A stretch of 64,000 nucleotides of DNA from Geobacter sp. UBA2189 (GTDB taxonomy: Bacteria; Desulfobacterota; Desulfuromonadia; Geobacterales; Pseudopelobacteraceae). The translations under genes were made by a program, and so were the position numbers. Position 1 is the stretch's first letter. Every line of letters begins with the position of its first letter. Positions 33,937 through 43,639 of the stretch are shown one piece after another. The notes below the pieces were generated by a model that did no database searches, was not told where the DNA came from, and was given only the letters and a program-made list of their open reading frames with translations. The DNA lies in assembly GCA_002328035.1 (NCBI GenBank), contig DCVL01000021.1, positions 1 to 64,000 on the forward strand, read 5' to 3'.

Positions 33937-36900
33937 ATGGAACCACTTGATAAGATTGAAAATATTTCTCCTTTTGTTCACCTGCACCTGCACACTCAAT
34001 ACTCGCTTCTTGATGGCGCAATCCGAATAGAAGAACTTATTGATAAGGCAAAAAAATATCAGATGCCCGCTGTTGCCATTACGGATCACGGAAACATGTT
34101 TGGCGCTGTGGAGTTCTACACAAAATGCAAGAAGGCAGGGATAAAGCCAATTATTGGCTGCGAACTGTACATAGCCCCTGATTCCCGTTTTTCAAAGGAT
34201 GCAAAAGGGATATCTGATGCGGCATATCATATTCTACTGCTTTGCCAGAACCTTGAAGGATACAGAAACCTCTCCTACCTTACATCTGCCGGCTACAAGG
34301 AAGGATTCTATTACCGTCCACGGATTGACAGAGAACTTCTTGAAAAACATTCTGATGGACTTATAGCACTTTCTGCCTGCCTTAAAGGTGAGCTGCCTAT
34401 GCAGTGCAATCGAGGCATGACGAAGGAAGCAATGGATACCGCTCGCTGGTACAGCAAAATTTTCCCTGATCGCTATTATATTGAGATCCAGGAGAACGGA
34501 ATCCATGAACAGAATACAGTAAACAGACAATTAATTGAGATAGCATCAGAACTTAACCTTCCGCTTGTAGCAACTAACGACTGCCACTACCTGAACCGTG
34601 AGGATGCAAAGGCTCACGAGGTGCTGCTCTGCATACAGACCGGCAAAACCATGTCAGATCCGACCCATATGAAGTTCTCAACTGACGAGTTCTACGTAAA
34701 AACACCGGAAGAGATGACTAAAGCCTTTCATTACGCACCTGAATCGGTAAGCAACACAGTAGCTATCGCTGAACTCTGCAATATTGAATTGCCTCTGGAG
34801 CAGGAATATTATTTCCCCCATTTTGAACCTCCTACAGGCAAAACACATGATGATATGCTGGAGGAGGAGGCGGTAAGTGGACTTAATGAACGTTTAAAGA
34901 CCATCAGATTGAAATATCCTGACATGACTCCCAGCCAGGAACAGGCCTACCATGAACGTCTCAAGATAGAACTTGACTGTATCAAAGCGATGAAGTTCCC
35001 AGCCTATTTCCTGATAGTTGCAGATTTTATTAACTGGGCAAAGAAGCAGGGCATACCTGTTGGCCCAGGCCGTGGCTCTGCTGCTGGTTCATTGGTTGCC
35101 TACGCTATCCGGATTACGGATCTTGATCCACTGCCCTACAACCTGCTGTTTGAGCGTTTTCTGAATCCTGAGCGGATATCCATGCCTGATATTGACGTGG
35201 ACTTCTGTCAGGAGCAGCGGGAAAAGGTTATAGATTATGTAGTTCAGAAGTACGGAAGGGAAAGGGTCTGCCAGATAATAACCTTTGGAACAATGAAGGC
35301 AAAAGCAGTTGTAAGAGATGTCGGACGAGCCCTGGATATGCCTTACGGCGATGTGGACAGAATAGCCAAGCTTATACCGGATGACCTTAAGATAACCATT
35401 GAAAAGGCAATAAAGCAGGAACCTCAGCTAAAACAGATGGCCGATAACGACCCTAAAGTAGCACAGCTTCTTGAAATGGCCAACTCACTGGAGGGACTTG
35501 CACGACATGCAGGAACCCACGCCGCAGGCGTTGTGGTTGCTCCGGATCAGCTGGAAGAGTACCTTCCGGTTTACAAGGATCAAAAGACAGGTGGCATTAA
35601 CACCCAATATTCAATGAAGTATGTTGAAAAAGTTGGGCTTGTTAAGTTTGACTTTCTTGGACTGAAAAACCTTACGGTAATTCAGAATGCAGTTCTGATG
35701 GTCCGGCACGGTAAGGATCCTGAATTTGATATAACCACTCTGCGTGATGACGACAAGGAAAGCTACGATCTTATAACTGCAGGCAACACAACAGGGATAT
35801 TCCAGCTTGAATCAAGCGGAATGAAAGAGATGCTTACAAAGCTTAAACCTTCTTGTTTTGAAGATGTAATCGCAGCGTGCGCCCTTTACCGTCCCGGCCC
35901 TCTTGGGAGTGGCATGGTTGATGACTTTATTGAGCGCAAGCATGGACGTAAGAAGGTGGTTTATGACCTGCCACAGCTGGAGCCGATACTTAAAGACACC
36001 TACGGGGTAATTGTCTATCAGGAACAGGTTATGCAGATAGCCCGTTCTCTGGCAGGCTACTCTCTGGGACAGGCAGATCTCCTGCGCCGAGCCATGGGTA
36101 AAAAAGATGACAAGGAGATGGCGCGCCAGAAGGGTCAGTTTCTCGAAGGAGCCCAATCGCTGGGAATTGATCTGAAAAAAGCTGAAGGCATCTTCGATCT
36201 GATGGCTAAATTTGCCGAGTATGGTTTCAACAAATCACATTCGGCTGCATATGCTCTGATAGCCTATCAGACCGCTTTTCTTAAGGCTCACTACCCTGTT
36301 GAATTTATGGCTGCTCTCCTGTCATGCGACATGGACAGCACCGATAAGGTGCTAAAAAGTATAAGTGACTGCCGTGAGCAGGGGATTGAGGTACTGCCAC
36401 CTGACATAAACAGTTCAGGCCAATCCTTTACAGTGGTGGGTAACTCAATGCGTTTTGGTCTCGGGGCTGTGAAGGGAGTAGGTTCAGGGGCTGTAGAGTC
36501 GATCCTTGAGGCTCGGAAAGATGGAACTTTTATCGATCTGTACGACTTTTGCGAACGGGTAGATCTTCGTCGGGTAAACAAGCGTGTGATAGAGGCACTG
36601 ATAAAATGTGGCGCGTTTGATTCCATTCATAAATTCCGCGCTCCACTTATAGCCGCGCTTGATGATGTAACCTCTGCCGGACAACGGTTTCAGGAAGAAA
36701 GAGATAGCGCTCAGGTATCACTTTTTGGAGATATGCCTGCCGTAAACAGGAACGGCACCCCACGTAAACTACCAGATATTGATGAATGGCACGACAAAGA
36801 AAAGCTGGGATATGAAAAGGAGGCTCTCGGTTTTCTGATAACAGGACATCCTCTTGACAGGTATGCAAGAGATATCAAGCAGATGACAAGCTCAGAGATA

Positions 36901-37476
36901 TCACACCTGCCGGAACTGCCCGATGGTAGCGAGGTGCGCATTTGCGGCATTGTGACTGCCCTCAAGGAAATAGTTACAAAAAAAGGGGATCGAATGGGTT
37001 TTGTAACCATTGAAGATCTTACCGGGCAGGTGGAAGTAACCGTTTTTTCAGATATGTATATCCAGGCTGCCTCCATTCTCAAGTCAGATGATCCACTCTT
37101 GATTAACGGCAAACTCGAAAAAGGTGAAAAAGGCTGCAAAGTTCTGGTTATGAAGCCTCAGGAGGGGAATGGAAGAAAATTCCACCAAACTTCTGTAAAC
37201 GGCAGCATAAAACTGTTGCAGGAAGCACAGGAGCAGCAAACCTCACGTATAAGCCTTACTTTATGCCTCCCTGAACTTTCAATCGAACAGCTTGCCCCTA
37301 TCAGGCAATTACTGGAAAATCACCCTGGCAATCTGCCAGTGTTACTACAGCTTGAAATCCCAAACCGCAGCCGCACCACCATCAAACTGCCTGAATATCT
37401 TAAAGTGGCGGCAAGTGATGAATTTAGAGTAGCGGTAGAACGATGTGTCGGTTATAATGCCGCCGTTTTTGAATGA
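33937..37476 (+). CDS. dnaE: DNA polymerase III alpha subunit
   Basis: A 1179-residue replicative polymerase of the DnaE1 type. PHP domain at the N-terminus (HLHLHTQYSLLDGAI), polymerase core with GPGRGSAAGSLVAYA and the catalytic MPDIDVDFC, fingers including YGFNKSHSAAYALIAYQTA, a helix-hairpin-helix region, and an OB-fold near the C-terminus (VRICGIVTALKEIVTKKGD). An earlier in-frame ATG exists at 33922, but GGAGG at 33924-33928 is eight bases before the ATG at 33937. accA follows after 51 bases, a common arrangement. Confidence 0.95.
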   Translation: MEPLDKIENISPFVHLHLHTQYSLLDGAIRIEELIDKAKKYQMPAVAITDHGNMFGAVEFYTKCKKAGIKPIIGCELYIAPDSRFSKDAKGISDAAYHILLLCQNLEGYRNLSYLTSAGYKEGFYYRPRIDRELLEKHSDGLIALSACLKGELPMQCNRGMTKEAMDTARWYSKIFPDRYYIEIQENGIHEQNTVNRQLIEIASELNLPLVATNDCHYLNREDAKAHEVLLCIQTGKTMSDPTHMKFSTDEFYVKTPEEMTKAFHYAPESVSNTVAIAELCNIELPLEQEYYFPHFEPPTGKTHDDMLEEEAVSGLNERLKTIRLKYPDMTPSQEQAYHERLKIELDCIKAMKFPAYFLIVADFINWAKKQGIPVGPGRGSAAGSLVAYAIRITDLDPLPYNLLFERFLNPERISMPDIDVDFCQEQREKVIDYVVQKYGRERVCQIITFGTMKAKAVVRDVGRALDMPYGDVDRIAKLIPDDLKITIEKAIKQEPQLKQMADNDPKVAQLLEMANSLEGLARHAGTHAAGVVVAPDQLEEYLPVYKDQKTGGINTQYSMKYVEKVGLVKFDFLGLKNLTVIQNAVLMVRHGKDPEFDITTLRDDDKESYDLITAGNTTGIFQLESSGMKEMLTKLKPSCFEDVIAACALYRPGPLGSGMVDDFIERKHGRKKVVYDLPQLEPILKDTYGVIVYQEQVMQIARSLAGYSLGQADLLRRAMGKKDDKEMARQKGQFLEGAQSLGIDLKKAEGIFDLMAKFAEYGFNKSHSAAYALIAYQTAFLKAHYPVEFMAALLSCDMDSTDKVLKSISDCREQGIEVLPPDINSSGQSFTVVGNSMRFGLGAVKGVGSGAVESILEARKDGTFIDLYDFCERVDLRRVNKRVIEALIKCGAFDSIHKFRAPLIAALDDVTSAGQRFQEERDSAQVSLFGDMPAVNRNGTPRKLPDIDEWHDKEKLGYEKEALGFLITGHPLDRYARDIKQMTSSEISHLPELPDGSEVRICGIVTALKEIVTKKGDRMGFVTIEDLTGQVEVTVFSDMYIQAASILKSDDPLLINGKLEKGEKGCKVLVMKPQEGNGRKFHQTSVNGSIKLLQEAQEQQTSRISLTLCLPELSIEQLAPIRQLLENHPGNLPVLLQLEIPNRSRTTIKLPEYLKVAASDEFRVAVERCVGYNAAVFE

Positions 37477-37527
37477 GACCTAATCAGAACTTACTCAATA
37501 TGTTAATACAAGACTGGAGATAACAGT

Positions 37528-38478
37528 ATGGCAGGAACCGTTTATATGGAATTTGAAAAACCGATTGCAGAGCTTGAAAAGAAGATAGGAGAGTTGCGTT
37601 CTCTGGGTAACAACGACCTGAAAACAGAGATTGACGCACTGGAAAAGCGTGTAGAACTTAAACGCCAGGAGATCTTTGAAAATCTTTCAAGATGGCAAAA
37701 GGCTCAGGTTGCCCGCCACATAAACCGCCCGTTCACCCTTGACTACATCAAACAGCTCTTTACTGATTTTAACGAACTGCACGGTGATCGCAATTACGGT
37801 GATGATCATGCAATTGTAGGCGGACTTGCCCGTCTGGATGGACAGCCTGTAATGATTGTAGGACATCAGAAAGGACGGGACACAAAAGAAAAGGTGTTCC
37901 GCAACTTCGGGATGCCAAACCCTGAAGGATATCGAAAGGCGTTACGTCTTTTCAAAATGGCTGAACAGTTTGGTCTTCCAATTATTACCTTTGTCGACAC
38001 CCCCGGGGCATATCCAGGAATTGGAGCCGAAGAGCGTGGCCAGGCAGAGGCAATAGCACGTAATCTGCGCGAGATGTCAGAGCTTAAAGTACCTGTAATC
38101 GTTTGTATAACCGGTGAAGGCGGTTCTGGTGGCGCGCTTGCCATTGCTGTAGGGAACCGTGTGCTGATGCTGGAGCATTCAGTATATGCCGTAATCTCTC
38201 CAGAAGGTTGCGCCGCGATCCTCTGGTCTGACGGAACAAAAGGGGCGCAGGCTGCAGAGGCATTAAAACCTGCGGCTCAGGATATCATAAAGTTAGGCGT
38301 TATTGATGAGATCGTCCATGAACCGGTTGGTGGCGCTCACCGTGACCATGAAGCAACCATTCAGGCAATGGGTTCTGCCATTAGACGGCATCTGGCTGAA
38401 CTGAAAGAGATGTCTCCGGAACAGCTTGTTGAAGACCGATATCAGAAATTCCGCGCCATGACACAAATGGCAGATTAA
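37528..38478 (+). CDS. accA: Acetyl-CoA carboxylase carboxyltransferase subunit alpha
   Basis: A 316-residue AccA. Features are the N-terminal helical region (EFEKPIAELEKKIGELR), the core HQKGRDTKEKVFRNFGM, FVDTPGAYPGIGAEERGQ and GEGGSGGALAIAVGNRVLM, forming the carboxybiotin/acetyl-CoA site with AccD. It makes malonyl-CoA for fatty acid synthesis. GGAG precedes the ATG by about eight bases. It follows dnaE as in many proteobacteria and ends before a strong terminator. Confidence 0.96.
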   Translation: MAGTVYMEFEKPIAELEKKIGELRSLGNNDLKTEIDALEKRVELKRQEIFENLSRWQKAQVARHINRPFTLDYIKQLFTDFNELHGDRNYGDDHAIVGGLARLDGQPVMIVGHQKGRDTKEKVFRNFGMPNPEGYRKALRLFKMAEQFGLPIITFVDTPGAYPGIGAEERGQAEAIARNLREMSELKVPVIVCITGEGGSGGALAIAVGNRVLMLEHSVYAVISPEGCAAILWSDGTKGAQAAEALKPAAQDIIKLGVIDEIVHEPVGGAHRDHEATIQAMGSAIRRHLAELKEMSPEQLVEDRYQKFRAMTQMAD

Positions 38479-38493
38479 CAAATACTTCATAAT

Positions 38494-38518
38494 AAAGGGC
38501 GTCAATTTGACGCCCTTT
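38494..38518. terminator. Bidirectional terminator after accA
   Basis: Stem AAAGGGCGTCAA with TTGACGCCCTTT and almost no spacer, flanked by A and T runs on both sides. It lies 15 bases after the accA stop and abuts the stop of the convergent methyltransferase gene, so it can end the long glycan operon too. Confidence 0.8.
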
Positions 38519-39256
38519 CTATTCTCCCAGAATCTTTCTTACCTCTTCCGTATAACTATTCTCATTCCTCCTTACAACCAGCGGCGGCATAACCTGCAAG
38601 GCGCTGTTTTTACTATCTTTTACCATCTCTACAAGAAACAGCTTTGCCGAAAATTCCGGCAAACCATGAACCGTCCGCAGACGCAGGACAGCCAGCTTCT
38701 GCCTTACAGCCTCAACCATCAGGTCAGAAAGACGGTCAATATGATATACCATGCAGATCCGGCCTGAAGGTTTAACAAGATATTTTGCTACATCAAGGAA
38801 ATCGGCAAGTTTTGCGGTTGTCTCATGCCTGCCGGCAAGTCTGCCCGGATCCGGATTAAGCCTTCCCATACCCGGCTTTCTGTACGGAGGATTGCTAACC
38901 ACAAGATCACAGGATGAAACGGGGAGATGAGACTTAAGGTTTAAGATATCATCATTAATGACCCTTAAACGGCTGCCCAATCCGTTTAAGCGAGCGTTTT
39001 CTTCTGCAAGCAGCGACATTCCAGAATCCTGCTCAACTGCAACAACTTCAGCATCAGGCAGCATAGCAGCCATAATCAGCGCAATCACGCCGCATCCGGT
39101 TCCAAGGTCGGCTACCTTCTTTTCATCTTTCAAAGCGGTGAAGTCAGACAACAATACAGGATCAATCGTAAAACGGTAGCCCTCCCTGGGTTGCAACAGA
39201 GTCAGGCCGAACCGTTTCAGCTCGTCCCAGGTATACAGGGATGGGTCAAGAGACAT
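38519..39256 (-). CDS. trmN6: tRNA1(Val) adenine-37 N6-methyltransferase-like protein
   Basis: A 245-residue class I methyltransferase. SAM-binding motif VADLGTGCGVIALIMA near residues 45-60 and catalytic NPPY (LVVSNPPYRKPG) near 121, preceded by the QPREGYRFTIDPVLLSDF opening typical of the YfiC/TrmN6 family. It probably methylates A37 of tRNA-Val. It is the last gene of the minus-strand run and overlaps the YfhO-like gene by 11 bases, although functionally unrelated to glycans. Confidence 0.85.
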   Translation of the reverse strand: MSLDPSLYTWDELKRFGLTLLQPREGYRFTIDPVLLSDFTALKDEKKVADLGTGCGVIALIMAAMLPDAEVVAVEQDSGMSLLAEENARLNGLGSRLRVINDDILNLKSHLPVSSCDLVVSNPPYRKPGMGRLNPDPGRLAGRHETTAKLADFLDVAKYLVKPSGRICMVYHIDRLSDLMVEAVRQKLAVLRLRTVHGLPEFSAKLFLVEMVKDSKNSALQVMPPLVVRRNENSYTEEVRKILGE

Positions 39257-41669
39257 TTCTATATCTCCTGCGCAAACTCCACTCTCTTAACGCAAATATT
39301 GCAAAAATGGCAAATGAGCCCAAGGTCAGCCACTTGCCGATCTTGAACGGCAATGGATCAAAACGGAATTCTACCAAGTGTCTGCCAGGCTCAAGGTAAA
39401 CACCACGCAGAATATGATCTACAGGGATAATCTCCAGCGGCTTGCCATCAACTGTAGCCTTCCAGCCCGAATGATATTTTTCACCAAGCAGAAGCAGAGA
39501 GTTTAAGGTCAGATCGGCAGCAACAGCCATTTTTTCTTTATCATACTGCTTTAGCTGAACTTTCCCTAGTCCTGCTCCCTTTGAAAGGGGCTTCGTCGGA
39601 GGTGATTCAACCAAGGCTATCCTTGAAGGTTCAAATCCGGGTTCCTGCATCAATTTCAAGCGTTGAGCCGAATCAGTTACAACCCTGAGATCGGATACCA
39701 GCCAGACCTTTGGCAAAACCTTTGAGTTTTCAAGCAGTACCTCACCGCCACCTCTGAAAACCGGAAGATAACGTTCTCCAAACCTGGCCTTCTCTCTCTC
39801 ATAGACCTTTTCATCAGATACCAGCCACCGGACATTCATAATATCGAGCATCGATGAATCAACTGAAAGCGCATCCAGATAATTCTGCCAGCGAACCTTC
39901 TGCACCGCATTTGGAGTAAAAAGCACCGGTATCTTTGCGCTCGCATATCGCATCGGATCCGAATCACCCAAAGGCAAAACTCTGAATTGCGGCACTTTAT
40001 CTACAGCCATGTTATGGTCTTTAATCCATTTCATTGCAGGAGTTAAACTGGCCTCAGTACGATTTGGAGGTTCTGTCAGAACAAGAAACTGACGATTAAC
40101 CCTCCATAGATCAGCAATCAGCATAAACAACAAAAGGGAAATCCCCAACCAGATCTGAATCCTTCGGCGTGCAATTCCAAGCAGCAGGAGCGCAGAAAAC
40201 GAGGCAAGAGCAAGAGCAGTACCGGTCTCTTTTTCTATATTGAACCATCGTTGCGAGACAAGCTCAAGACCGCCCTGATAACGAGTAGGACGAGAGAGTA
40301 ATTCAAAGAGCGCACCCCTTATTGATGAGCCGAAAAGTTTCTCCGTACCAAGCAGAGCTGTAAGGAGAAATGGAAAGGCTATTATCCAGAAGAACCATCT
40401 CTTGATATCTCTGGATTCCATAATTTCACCATCCCTCAGGATATCTATGGCTCGCGCAGTCAATACTGCAAGGCCAAATGCAGTCATAAACAGCATCATC
40501 TTCGGAACACGAAAACGGCTGATACCAGGCAGATAGTCATAAAGAAACTGGTAGAATGGAGTATATTTACCCATCGAAAAAAGTATGCCACCAATAACAG
40601 CTACAAGCGCAGCAACTGTTATTCTATCCTTCCTGAAAAATAGAGGAAGAGGCAAGAGCATCCAGGGGAGAAGACCAAAATAGGAAGCAGTCTGTGTAAA
40701 TATCATCCTGCCCCAGTAATAGGTTTGGTCAGGATTAGGCTTGTCTCCACCTTCCTGACGGGAAAGACCGAACAGACCCGGTACAACGAGTGCAAGAGTT
40801 TCCTCAGGAGGAAGCGACCAGCTCATAGCCTCTTCACGTTCAAGCCCGCCTTTGCCCTGATTGGCGCCGGAATGGACACCACGATTGGTATCCCTTGACC
40901 ATCCTGCAAGTGGAGCGAGTGAAATAGCACTGGCGGAAAGAAAAAAGAGTGTCATTAATGCTGTCATCAGCAGAGTGCGGCTGTTTTCACGAACCGTTTC
41001 ACCATCAAAAATGCCGTACAGTAACCTGATGATGGTGTAAACCGCAACTGCCAGACAGGTATAATAAGCTATCTGCCAATGCGTATTGAAGAACTGGAAG
41101 GCAAGCACCATTCCGGCACAGAGGTATGGGAACCAACGCCTTGAAAGGAACCCCTTTTCGAGAAAATAAAAGACCCATGGGGCATGAGCTATCGTTGCAA
41201 TCTTCATAACATGACCGGCATTTATCAGCGAGGTGTTTTCAGTGCAGAAGGAGAAAACAATACCTGCAAAAAATGAGGCCATTCTGCTGCATCCAATAAG
41301 GCGACAATAGAGGTAACTGCCTACCCCGCCAAGAAACAGATGTAAAACCATAAACCAGGCAACACTTGCCGGAGCCGGAATAAGGCCGAACAGCAGCCGC
41401 TGGTATAGGTGAAATTGCATAGAGGCCATGCCGCCGTCGTTGGTATGACCACTGTTTATGTATGGATCCCAGCCGGCGTTTGAGAGGTCAATCCGTAGCA
41501 TAGACCAGAGCGGCTTGCCAAAAGCATTATTCACCCCCCAATAAAATTCGTTCAGGATATCAGGTGCCCTTACTATCTTTGATGTAAAGAGAATCGGGCT
41601 AAAAAGTGCTACAAGCAGCCCAAAAAGGAGCAACAACACCGGCAAGGTATAAGACGGCTGCCTTCTCAT
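39246..41669 (-). CDS. YfhO-family membrane protein
   Basis: An 807-residue protein with about twelve transmembrane helices (residues 8-28 and 110-560) and a soluble C-terminal portion at about 600-760 plus a final helix. It matches the YfhO/GT-C-like family, in which the Bacillus member helps glycosylate lipoteichoic acid with a lipid-linked sugar. The N-terminal extracytoplasmic loop (GWDPYINSGHTNDGGMAS) resembles GT-C loops. Placed at the end of a glycan cluster without a Wzy polymerase, it may transfer sugars on the outer face. Start overlaps the upstream GT stop (ATGA). Confidence 0.8.
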   Translation of the reverse strand: MRRQPSYTLPVLLLLFGLLVALFSPILFTSKIVRAPDILNEFYWGVNNAFGKPLWSMLRIDLSNAGWDPYINSGHTNDGGMASMQFHLYQRLLFGLIPAPASVAWFMVLHLFLGGVGSYLYCRLIGCSRMASFFAGIVFSFCTENTSLINAGHVMKIATIAHAPWVFYFLEKGFLSRRWFPYLCAGMVLAFQFFNTHWQIAYYTCLAVAVYTIIRLLYGIFDGETVRENSRTLLMTALMTLFFLSASAISLAPLAGWSRDTNRGVHSGANQGKGGLEREEAMSWSLPPEETLALVVPGLFGLSRQEGGDKPNPDQTYYWGRMIFTQTASYFGLLPWMLLPLPLFFRKDRITVAALVAVIGGILFSMGKYTPFYQFLYDYLPGISRFRVPKMMLFMTAFGLAVLTARAIDILRDGEIMESRDIKRWFFWIIAFPFLLTALLGTEKLFGSSIRGALFELLSRPTRYQGGLELVSQRWFNIEKETGTALALASFSALLLLGIARRRIQIWLGISLLLFMLIADLWRVNRQFLVLTEPPNRTEASLTPAMKWIKDHNMAVDKVPQFRVLPLGDSDPMRYASAKIPVLFTPNAVQKVRWQNYLDALSVDSSMLDIMNVRWLVSDEKVYEREKARFGERYLPVFRGGGEVLLENSKVLPKVWLVSDLRVVTDSAQRLKLMQEPGFEPSRIALVESPPTKPLSKGAGLGKVQLKQYDKEKMAVAADLTLNSLLLLGEKYHSGWKATVDGKPLEIIPVDHILRGVYLEPGRHLVEFRFDPLPFKIGKWLTLGSFAIFAIFALREWSLRRRYRNVS

Positions 41670-42859
41670 CTCCTTTGCAACCTGTAGTAAAACTGTTCCA
41701 GACGCTCTGCCTGAACTTCCCAGGCAAAATTGGCAGAGAGTCTCTTTGCTGCTTCAGTACCAAGCCTTCTGGCCAGTTCCGGCTCTTTCAGTAGTCTTTC
41801 AGCCGCATTCAGCAATCCTGACTCATCGCCAGACTCAACCAGGATAGCGCTTTCTCCATGCTTAAGGTACTCGCCAATCTGCCCAACCCTCTCAGCGGCT
41901 ACAGCGATACCGGCAGCAGCCAGTTCCGCCAGTTTGGCAGGGCATTTCGTGCGGTTAACAAGTGTATCATCAAATGGATAGATAGCAGCATCTGAGGCTG
42001 CCAGGCAGTCAGGCAGATCTTCCGGCTTCACCCATCCGGCAAAGAGCAGATTTTTATAGAATCCACCTCTGATCGCAGCCTGTTCAAACTCTTTTTCTTC
42101 AGCATTGGGACCCTGCCCCACTACAAGGAGCTTAAAAGCAGGGAGCCGCATGGAAAGTCCCTCAACCAGGGTGTAAAGTTTCTGCTGTGAGAACTCAAAA
42201 AACCTTGTGTAAAGGAGAAGAACCTGCGAATCATCAGCAATGCCGAATCGTTGCCTGCCTTTATGACGATCCCCTTTCGGGCGAGTCAAAGGTCCATTAG
42301 GAAGATAGAGTGTTTTGGATGGAAGAGCCCCCATCCCCAGAGCCAGAGATTCCAAAGCGCGGGAGGCAATTGTAACGCCATCAGCCCAACGAGTAAGCCT
42401 CTCCTCCTGAAAGGCAAACAGCCATTTTTCCGGCTGGCTGTACGGCTGGATCTCATTCATCCCCCCCCTCCCCTCACGGTCGTCACTATCAACGACAAGG
42501 AGCGGTGTCTTCACGCCGGCAGTCCGCATCGCAACCAGAAGCATTGCAGCCAGTCCGCCAAAACCCTTAGGTTTGAAAAGATGGATTATATCAGGCTGTA
42601 AATCAAGAGCCGCACGCAGCATACGGATCGCAATAAACGGAGCTGCCAAAGCGCCCGCAGCAGGTCCAAGCAAGACATTTCTAAGCCTTACTTCTCCAAG
42701 CATCTCTACCAGGCCGGAGTCCTCCGGATTGGTATATGGAGGGGCGATTATTTCAAGCTCATGCCTGCGCCGTTGCAATTCCTGTGCAAGTGGAAGCATT
42801 CGAGCCTGCAACGTTCCCTTGGGACGGATACCAAAAGGTGCAAGAAACGCAATCTTCAT
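41666..42859 (-). CDS. Glycosyltransferase family 4
   Basis: A 397-residue GT-B enzyme. The N-terminal Rossmann half begins MKIAFLAPFGIRPKGTLQAR; the C-terminal donor half includes LLVVGQGPNAEEKEF and CPAKLAELAAAGIAVAAE, the E-containing motif that contacts the nucleotide sugar. It contributes one sugar to the glycan; donor and acceptor are unknown. Its stop overlaps the YfhO-like start and it begins one base after the upstream GT2 gene ends. Confidence 0.85.
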   Translation of the reverse strand: MKIAFLAPFGIRPKGTLQARMLPLAQELQRRRHELEIIAPPYTNPEDSGLVEMLGEVRLRNVLLGPAAGALAAPFIAIRMLRAALDLQPDIIHLFKPKGFGGLAAMLLVAMRTAGVKTPLLVVDSDDREGRGGMNEIQPYSQPEKWLFAFQEERLTRWADGVTIASRALESLALGMGALPSKTLYLPNGPLTRPKGDRHKGRQRFGIADDSQVLLLYTRFFEFSQQKLYTLVEGLSMRLPAFKLLVVGQGPNAEEKEFEQAAIRGGFYKNLLFAGWVKPEDLPDCLAASDAAIYPFDDTLVNRTKCPAKLAELAAAGIAVAAERVGQIGEYLKHGESAILVESGDESGLLNAAERLLKEPELARRLGTEAAKRLSANFAWEVQAERLEQFYYRLQRR

Positions 42860-42860
42860 T

Positions 42861-43637
42861 CTATCGCCCTAAACCTTTCTTGACGGTTTGATACAACGGG
42901 CTGTCAGACAAACGATAGTACAAAGGCAGAAAAGGAGAAAGCAGCGCAGACCATAAACCAAAGAACCTCCCATGCTCAAAGAATATATGACGGTGCAGCT
43001 CAACCTTTAGTTCTGGTTCCATACCTGCTGCCATTGATACCTGGCTCTTACGGTAGTAAAATCCCACCTGCGGTAGACAGAGCACCTTCCGCCCCTGCTC
43101 CAGCAGTCCCAGCCAGAAATCCCAGTCCTCCCAGCCACGCCGCAGGCTCTCATCATAGCCACCCACCTGTTGCCAGTCTGACCGGCGATAGAGCGCCGAA
43201 CAGAATATCACATTACCCAGCCCCATCCGCCAACGGGAGAAACGTGGCAGCCGCCAGGAGCCTGTCTCAGCCCCGAATTTTTCGGCATGACAGTAAACTA
43301 TCCCAACTCTCTGATCTGTCTCCAAAGCCGCCACGGCTTGACTGATATACTGTGACCCAATACGATCGTCAGCATCCAGCGGCAGGATATACGCACCGCT
43401 GGATGCAGCAATGCCGCTGTTACGGGCTGTAGCCAACCCACCGTTCTGTCTGCGTACAAGTCTGGTTTTTGGGTAGTCCAAGCTATCAAGAATCCTGCAG
43501 GTCTCAGGATCAGTAGAGCCGTCATCCACCACGATGATCTCCAACTCCTGATAGTCAGAGGCCAGCACCGAACCAATTGATTCAGCCAGATACTGCCCCT
43601 GGTTGTAGCAGGGTATGATTACTGAAACATCTGGCAT
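42861..43637 (-). CDS. Glycosyltransferase family 2
   Basis: A 258-residue GT-A enzyme: SVIIPCYNQGQYLAESI, VDDGSTDPET, the metal-binding PLDADDRIG and GWEDWDFWLGL, which carries the acceptor-side ED motif. No transmembrane segment, so it acts on a lipid-linked precursor at the cytoplasmic face. It is packed between GT4 genes with spacings of one to two bases. Confidence 0.88.
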   Translation of the reverse strand: MPDVSVIIPCYNQGQYLAESIGSVLASDYQELEIIVVDDGSTDPETCRILDSLDYPKTRLVRRQNGGLATARNSGIAASSGAYILPLDADDRIGSQYISQAVAALETDQRVGIVYCHAEKFGAETGSWRLPRFSRWRMGLGNVIFCSALYRRSDWQQVGGYDESLRRGWEDWDFWLGLLEQGRKVLCLPQVGFYYRKSQVSMAAGMEPELKVELHRHIFFEHGRFFGLWSALLSPFLPLYYRLSDSPLYQTVKKGLGR

Positions 43638-43639
43638 AG